Positions 6,351 to 9,872 of a DNA stretch of 9,872 bases are shown here, in pieces. The notes below the pieces were generated by a model. That model saw only the letters and a list, made by a program, of their open reading frames with translations. It searched no databases and was not told the origin of the DNA. The DNA comes from Parvularcula sp. (GTDB taxonomy: Bacteria > Pseudomonadota > Alphaproteobacteria > Caulobacterales > Parvularculaceae): assembly GCA_003506635.1 (NCBI GenBank), contig DNZB01000171.1:7905-17776 (forward strand). The letters are read 5' to 3'. The position numbers were made by a program, and so were the translations under genes. Each line of letters starts with the position of its first letter. Within the stretch, counting starts at the first letter, position 1.

Positions 6351-7543
6351 GCCACCTCGAACAAGCCGGCCGCGCCCATGCCGCCGCCGACGCACATGGT
6401 GCATACGACATATTTCGCCTTGCGACGTTTGCCTTCGATAAGCGCGTGGCCGACCATGCGCGCGCCCGACATGCCGTAAGGATGGCCGATGGAAATCGCG
6501 CCGCCATTGACGTTCAACAGCTCGTTCGGAATACCGAGCTTGTCGCGGCAGTAAATGACCTGAACGGCGAAGGCCTCGTTCAATTCCCAAAGGCCGATGT
6601 CATCCATCCGCAGGCCGAATTTCTGCAAGAGCTTCGGCACGGCGTAGACGGGCCCGACGCCCATCTCGTCGGGGTGCGTGCCGGCGACCGCCATGCCGCG
6701 ATAAATCCCGAGCGGCGTCAGGCCGCGTCGCGACGCCTCCTTCGCCTCCATGACGACGGCGGCCGAAGCGCCGTCGGAAAGCTGCGAGGCGTTGCCGGCG
6801 GTGATGTGCTTGCCTTCGGTGACTTTCTGGCCGCCCCTGAAGACGGGCTTCAAACCCTTCAGCGCTTCGAGCGTCGTTTCCGGGCGGTTTCCTTCGTCCT
6901 TCTCGATCGTGACTTGATGTTCGCTCGTCGCGCCGCTCGCCTTGTCGGTCATAACCATGACGGCGGGCAGGGGCACGATCTCGTCGGCGAACTTGCCCGA
7001 TGCTTGCGCCGCATGCGTGCGCTGCTGCGATTGCAGGGAATACTCATCCTGCGCATCGCGGCTTATCTTGTACCGCTCGGCGACGATCTCCGCCGTCTCG
7101 ATCATCTGCATGTAAGTCGCAGGCAGATTCTCGATCAGCCATTTGTCGGGCCGAACGAACATGTCGCCCGTCTGACAGGTCGAGATTGATTCAACGCCGC
7201 CGCCGATCGCGATTTGCATATTGTCGGCTATCACCTCTTTGGCCGCTGTCGCGATCGCCATCATGCCGGAGGCGCATTGGCGGTCGAGGCTCATGCCCGA
7301 TACGCCGATCGGGAAGGCGGCGCGCAAGGCCGCTTGCCGCGCGACGTTCTGGAACGCAGTCCCCTGCTGGAGCGCGCAGCCCATGACGACATCTTCGACT
7401 TCCTCCGGCGCCGCCTTCGCGCGGGCGAGCGCGTGGTGGATCGCATGCGCGCCCAGCGCCTGCGCGCCCGTCGCATTGAAGGCGCCGCGATAGGCCTTCC
7501 CGATGGGGGTCCTGGCGGTTGAAACGATGACGGCTTCTCTCAC
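6347..7543 (-). CDS. Thiolase family protein, probable acetyl-CoA C-acyltransferase
   Basis: Thiolases cleave 3-ketoacyl-CoA with CoA into acetyl-CoA and a shortened acyl-CoA, or run in reverse to condense two acetyl-CoA. The 398-residue product is full length. STARTPIGK (8-16) opens the fold; C90 in DRQCASGMM is the acylated nucleophile; NEAFAVQ, H354 in [10 protein letters not shown] and C384 in [11 protein letters not shown] complete the catalytic set. I favour the degradative 3-ketoacyl-CoA thiolase role because hydratase and dehydrogenase genes precede it in the same run, although acetoacetyl-CoA thiolase cannot be excluded from sequence. The start is GTG, not ATG, set by AGGAG seven bases ahead and by a GTGA overlap with the lipoprotein gene. 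Its own stop makes another GTGA overlap with the ATL gene. Confidence 0.95.
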   Translation of the reverse strand: MREAVIVSTARTPIGKAYRGAFNATGAQALGAHAIHHALARAKAAPEEVEDVVMGCALQQGTAFQNVARQAALRAAFPIGVSGMSLDRQCASGMMAIATAAKEVIADNMQIAIGGGVESISTCQTGDMFVRPDKWLIENLPATYMQMIETAEIVAERYKISRDAQDEYSLQSQQRTHAAQASGKFADEIVPLPAVMVMTDKASGATSEHQVTIEKDEGNRPETTLEALKGLKPVFRGGQKVTEGKHITAGNASQLSDGASAAVVMEAKEASRRGLTPLGIYRGMAVAGTHPDEMGVGPVYAVPKLLQKFGLRMDDIGLWELNEAFAVQVIYCRDKLGIPNELLNVNGGAISIGHPYGMSGARMVGHALIEGKRRKAKYVVCTMCVGGGMGAAGLFEVA

Positions 7544-8079
7544 TGGCCTGCTCCTTCTGGAAATTCGGGACGCATCGCTGAACGGTCTGCGGGTCGCAAT
7601 TCGCCGCAGGCGTCCGGCTCGGCGGTATAGGCGACCGCGTCGATTTTCCAGCCGTCGGCGTGGCGCGACAGCGTGAACTGATCAATCCCGCAATGGATGA
7701 GCTTTCCGCCTGCGCTCACCTCATATGGCGCCCAGACGATCGCGAGCCCGGCGCGCTGCATGACCGTCGGCGACCAATAGGGCTCGACGACCTTCGCCGC
7801 CGCGCCGCCGCGAATCCGGGCGACAAGTTCCGAAAGATCGCCATAGCGCGGTGGCGTCGTTGCGTCCGCGCGAATCGCAACGGAGAGCGTGCGATCGCCG
7901 GCGAGCCCTTCGATCGTATCGGCGTCGCCCGCCGCAAGCGCGAGGAAGAACGCATCGACCGTCGCAAGGATCGCCTCGCGATCCGGCGCTGCGCCGACCG
8001 ACGCCTTTGCGCTTTGCGCCTCAGGCGCGCTGGCGCAGGCGGCAAGCAGCAAAGCGGCGGCGATCGGCCTAGCGGGCAT
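7540..8079 (-). CDS. Putative lipoprotein with NTF2/SnoaL-like fold
   Basis: The 179-residue product begins with a short hydrophobic leader and a lipobox LAAC, so C15 should be lipidated and the protein anchored in the envelope; the residue after it is Ala, with no inner-membrane retention Asp. Residues about 34-160 look like the NTF2/SnoaL (DUF4440-type) cone fold: a helical start [29 protein letters not shown], then strands including [42 protein letters not shown], the familiar final strands ending in W-K-I. The family is mostly small-molecule binding or enzymatic, but no substrate can be inferred. The start overlaps the SDR stop by 11 bases and the end overlaps the thiolase start by 4, so it is embedded in the beta-oxidation gene run. 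The fold call rests on pattern only. Confidence 0.85.
   Translation of the reverse strand: MPARPIAAALLLAACASAPEAQSAKASVGAAPDREAILATVDAFFLALAAGDADTIEGLAGDRTLSVAIRADATTPPRYGDLSELVARIRGGAAAKVVEPYWSPTVMQRAGLAIVWAPYEVSAGGKLIHCGIDQFTLSRHADGWKIDAVAYTAEPDACGELRPADRSAMRPEFPEGAGQ
7551..7555 (-). promoter_or_regulatory. Shine-Dalgarno deciding the GTG start of the thiolase
   Basis: Read on the - strand, AGGAG lies seven bases ahead of the GTG at 7543. It sits inside the last codons of the lipoprotein gene and, with the GTGA overlap, fixes the thiolase start at [13 protein letters not shown]. Confidence 0.7.
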
Positions 8080-8980
8080 GGGCTTGCGCCTTGGCCATGA
8101 AGTTCATGTTGGGACCGGCGCTGGTGTCGTAATAGCGCACCGTCGACGGGTCGGAGATCTTGTCCCACAGGGAAGCGATGTTCTCCGGCGTCTGCTCGCT
8201 AGGGGGAAGATAGACGCCTTCGGTTTCGGCGACATAGGCGCGTGCATAGCCGCCGGCGGCGCAGGAAAGGATCGCGCGGCTCGGCGCATCGTCGCTGACG
8301 AGATAGAGAAGCCCGGCCGTGATCGCTTCCGGCGTCATCTGCGCAAGCAGCGCCTCAGGGATGCCGATATCCTCCGTCATGCGCGTTCGCGCGGACGGCG
8401 ATAACAGGTTCACGCGAATGTTGTACTTGCCGCCTTCAAGGTGGAGGGCGTTCATGAAGCCGATCATGCCGGCTTTCGCCGCGCCGTAATTCGCCTGGCC
8501 GAAGATGCCGTAAAGGCCGGAAGGCGAGGACGTGCAGGCGATGCGGCCGTAAGATTGGCTCCTCATGATCTCCCATACCGCCTTGGTGCAGATCGCCGTG
8601 CCGACGAGATGCACGTCGATGACGGCGCGGAAATCCGCGATCTCCATCTTCGCGAAGGTCTTGTCGCGAAGAATGCCGGCGTTGTTCACGAGGATGTCGA
8701 CGCGGCCCCACTTCTTGATCGTGGCGTCGACCATCGCCGCAACCTGCGCTTCGTTGGTGACGTTCGCGCCGTCGGCGATCGCCTCGCCGCCCTTGTCCTT
8801 GATCTCCCTGACAACGGCTTCAGCGGCGGAGGCGGAAGCGCCCGTGCCGTCGCGCGCGCCGCCGAGATCGTTGACGACGACCTTGCAGCCTCGCGCCGCA
8901 AGCGCCAGCGCGTGGCTGCGCCCTAGCCCGTTGCCGGCGCCGGTGACAATCGCGACCTTGCCGTCGAACCTGATAGCCAA
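8069..8980 (-). CDS. Short-chain dehydrogenase, MFE-2-like (3R)-hydroxyacyl-CoA dehydrogenase
   Basis: This 303-residue SDR most resembles the dehydrogenase domain of eukaryotic peroxisomal multifunctional enzyme 2, which oxidises (3R)-hydroxyacyl-CoA to 3-ketoacyl-CoA. TGAGNGLG (13-20) binds the cofactor and D38 after the second strand favours NAD. NNAGILRD (99-106), the serines at 151-152 in CTSSPSGLYGIFGQ and Y165/K169 in ANYGAAK form the catalytic set; GLYG-FGQANY-AAK and NLLSPSARTRMTE are close to MFE-2 spelling. The tail beyond about residue 250 is longer than in FabG-type reductases, again as in MFE-2. The start is TTG, supported by GGGAG seven bases ahead. It follows the OsmC gene by 11 bases and overlaps the lipoprotein gene. 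Confidence 0.92.
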   Translation of the reverse strand: MAIRFDGKVAIVTGAGNGLGRSHALALAARGCKVVVNDLGGARDGTGASASAAEAVVREIKDKGGEAIADGANVTNEAQVAAMVDATIKKWGRVDILVNNAGILRDKTFAKMEIADFRAVIDVHLVGTAICTKAVWEIMRSQSYGRIACTSSPSGLYGIFGQANYGAAKAGMIGFMNALHLEGGKYNIRVNLLSPSARTRMTEDIGIPEALLAQMTPEAITAGLLYLVSDDAPSRAILSCAAGGYARAYVAETEGVYLPPSEQTPENIASLWDKISDPSTVRYYDTSAGPNMNFMAKAQAHAR

Positions 8981-8987
8981 GGCGGTG

Positions 8988-8992
8988 CTCCC
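8988..8992 (-). promoter_or_regulatory. Shine-Dalgarno deciding the TTG start of the SDR
   Basis: Read on the - strand, GGGAG lies seven bases ahead of TTG at 8980, and touches the stop codon of the OsmC gene (8992-8994). No ATG is available near the N-terminus that would keep the IRFDGKVAIVTGAG strand, so TTG is the best start. Confidence 0.65.
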
Positions 8993-9441
8993 TACTTTGA
9001 ATGAACGATGACGAGCGTTTTCACCGACTGCGCGATGAAACAGTTTTCATGCGCGTCATGATGCAATTTTTTCAAGGTCGCCGCATCAACCTCGACGCCG
9101 GGCGCAAAGGTGACTTTTGGATGAAGGTCGACGCTCGTCACGGCGAGCTTGCCGTTGGCGTTCTTGTCCATCCGTCCGACCGCGTGATCATGATAGGCGT
9201 CAACGGTCAGCTTCTTCTTCGCCGCGATGGCGAGGAAGGTCAGCATATGGCAGCTTGAAAGCGCAGCGACAAACGCTTCCTCAGGGTCGACGCGCTCCGG
9301 CTCGCCCTTGTAGCCCGGCGCCGCCGAGCCCGGCACGACCACGCCGCCGTCAAAGCGCCAGTCATGCGCGCGATTATAATGGTCGTAAGCGAAGCTTTCG
9401 GTCTGGCGCTTCCAGTCTATTTCCGCGATATGTTCTGACAT
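8992..9441 (-). CDS. OsmC family protein (peroxide-reducing type)
   Basis: The 149-residue product fits the OsmC/Ohr fold. Two widely spaced cysteines stand where the family places its redox pair: C64 in FVAALSSCHMLTFL and C134 in HENCFIAQS. The classic members reduce organic hydroperoxides with this pair in the cytoplasm, so the protein may detoxify lipid peroxides; its substrate range cannot be read from sequence. It opens with the strand EIDWKRQTESFAYDHYNRAHDWRFDGG. I chose the ATG at 9441 (MSEHIAEIDW) with GGAGAG just ahead; the frame runs open further upstream, but that part is low-complexity and crosses the repeat at 9510-9554. It lies between the MaoC gene (110 bases upstream) and the SDR gene (11 bases downstream), and so probably in the same operon. 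Confidence 0.93.
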   Translation of the reverse strand: MSEHIAEIDWKRQTESFAYDHYNRAHDWRFDGGVVVPGSAAPGYKGEPERVDPEEAFVAALSSCHMLTFLAIAAKKKLTVDAYHDHAVGRMDKNANGKLAVTSVDLHPKVTFAPGVEVDAATLKKLHHDAHENCFIAQSVKTLVIVHSK

Positions 9442-9509
9442 AAGGCTCTCCGCTGACCATCCCTCGTGACGCCATCGCTTCGCCGCAGCTCCGCAAAGAT
9501 GAAGAATGA

Positions 9510-9554
9510 CTTCATCCTGAGGAGCGGCCTTCTGGGCCGCGTCACGAAGGATCA
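9510..9554. repeat. Short palindromic intergenic repeat between the MaoC and OsmC genes
   Basis: CTTCATCCTGAGGA at the left, a GCGGCC/GGCCGC hairpin core (9524-9529 with 9535-9540) and TCACGAAGGATCA at the right form an imperfect palindrome. Its reverse complement reads TCCTTCGTGA, core, CCTCAGGATGAAG, and the flanks match 3061-3084 in the gor-dapD gap with one base change, where the core is missing. The spelling is that of a palindromic repeat I recall as common between genes in alphaproteobacteria. The stop codon of the MaoC gene (9552-9554) lies at its edge. As RNA it would fold just behind that gene and could protect or attenuate the transcript. Confidence 0.65.
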
Positions 9555-9872
9555 CACGAATTGCATCGAAATCCATTCCGCCATGAGCGCGGGCTTTTCC
9601 TCGCCCTCGATCTCGACCTTCACGGCGTATTTGAACTGCCACTGGTTCGGGGCCTTTTCCTCGGCGCTCATCAGCGTGAAATGGCCTCGTATACGCTTGC
9701 CGGACTTCACGGGCGCCATGAACCGCACCTTGTCGAAGCCGTAATTTACGCCCATCTTGACGCCTTCGAGGACGAGAAGCGAGTTCTTCGCGAGGTGCGA
9801 AAGCATCGAGAGGGACAAGAACCCGTGCGAGATCGTGCCGCCGAAGGGTGTTTTAGCCGCCGCTTTCGGGTC
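9552..9872 (-). CDS. MaoC family (R)-specific enoyl-CoA hydratase, C-terminal part (5' end outside window)
   Basis: MaoC-type hydratases add water to trans-2-enoyl-CoA to give (3R)-hydroxyacyl-CoA. About 106 residues are visible, the end of a protein usually near 150. The frame is open to the window edge. It reads DPKAAAKTPFGG then TISHGFLSLSML, the conserved segment after the catalytic loop, followed by VNYGFDKVRFMAPVKSGKRIRGHF, the hot-dog-fold strands typical of the family. The catalytic Asp/His motif (GDxNPIH type) should lie just upstream, outside the window, so activity cannot be confirmed here. An in-frame TTG at 9818 falls inside the conserved segment and is not a start. It is the first visible gene of the leftward run; its product would be the substrate of the SDR. 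Confidence 0.9.
   Translation of the reverse strand, partial: DPKAAAKTPFGGTISHGFLSLSMLSHLAKNSLLVLEGVKMGVNYGFDKVRFMAPVKSGKRIRGHFTLMSAEEKAPNQWQFKYAVKVEIEGEEKPALMAEWISMQFV

Noticed and set aside
6351..6590. N-terminal extension of the ATL frame
   Set aside because: The extension overlaps the thiolase catalytic C-terminus, has no MGMT similarity, and the GTG at 6350 gives a natural GTGA junction.
6446..7189. 247-residue + strand frame antisense to the thiolase
   Set aside because: Shadow of the thiolase gene; Arg/His-rich and without recognisable domain.
9442..9642. N-terminal extension of the OsmC frame
   Set aside because: It crosses the palindromic repeat and the MaoC gene, lacks OsmC similarity, and an ATG with GGAGAG lies at 9441.
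1..9872. CRISPR arrays, tRNA or rRNA genes, integrases, transposases, toxin-antitoxin pairs or defence genes
   Set aside because: No regularly spaced repeats, no cloverleaf or conserved rRNA stretches, and no such protein motifs were seen on either strand.

Overview
This window looks like the chromosome of a GC-rich alphaproteobacterium. The GC-rich third codon positions, the glmU-rpiA and rpiA-unknown-gor linkages, the gram-negative lipoprotein and the succinylase-type DapD all fit; the lineage is an inference from gene content, not from a marker gene. There is no mobile element, phage gene, CRISPR array, tRNA or rRNA that I can support. Most of the window is ordinary housekeeping and fatty-acid metabolism.

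Left block (1-3016, + strand): the C-terminal third of glmU (cut by the window edge), rpiA, a 169-residue protein of unknown function, and gor. These four are packed as one transcription unit: glmU/rpiA and rpiA/unknown overlap by ATGA, and the unknown gene's stop codon lies inside the Shine-Dalgarno of gor. The unknown protein is sandwiched between an enzyme of the non-oxidative pentose phosphate pathway and the NADPH-dependent glutathione reductase.

Middle (3017-5234): gor converges on dapD (lysine/diaminopimelate synthesis, - strand). Between them lies a repeat element of about 157 bp with near-perfect terminal inverted repeats. Upstream of dapD is a gene-free stretch of about 610 bp holding an AT-rich operator-like palindrome, several hairpins and a good terminator for the next gene, a secreted SYLF/Ysc84-domain protein.

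Right block (5320-9872, - strand): seven genes read leftwards in the order MaoC-type hydratase (cut by the edge), OsmC family protein, MFE-2-like short-chain dehydrogenase, NTF2-like lipoprotein, thiolase, alkyltransferase-like (ATL) protein, DJ-1/PfpI protein. The last five are joined by start/stop overlaps with several GTG/TTG starts. MaoC hydratase, SDR and thiolase together would provide the hydration, oxidation and thiolysis steps of a (3R)-type beta-oxidation route, resembling a split form of the eukaryotic peroxisomal multifunctional enzyme 2. A second intergenic repeat, related to part of the gor-dapD element, sits right behind the hydratase gene.
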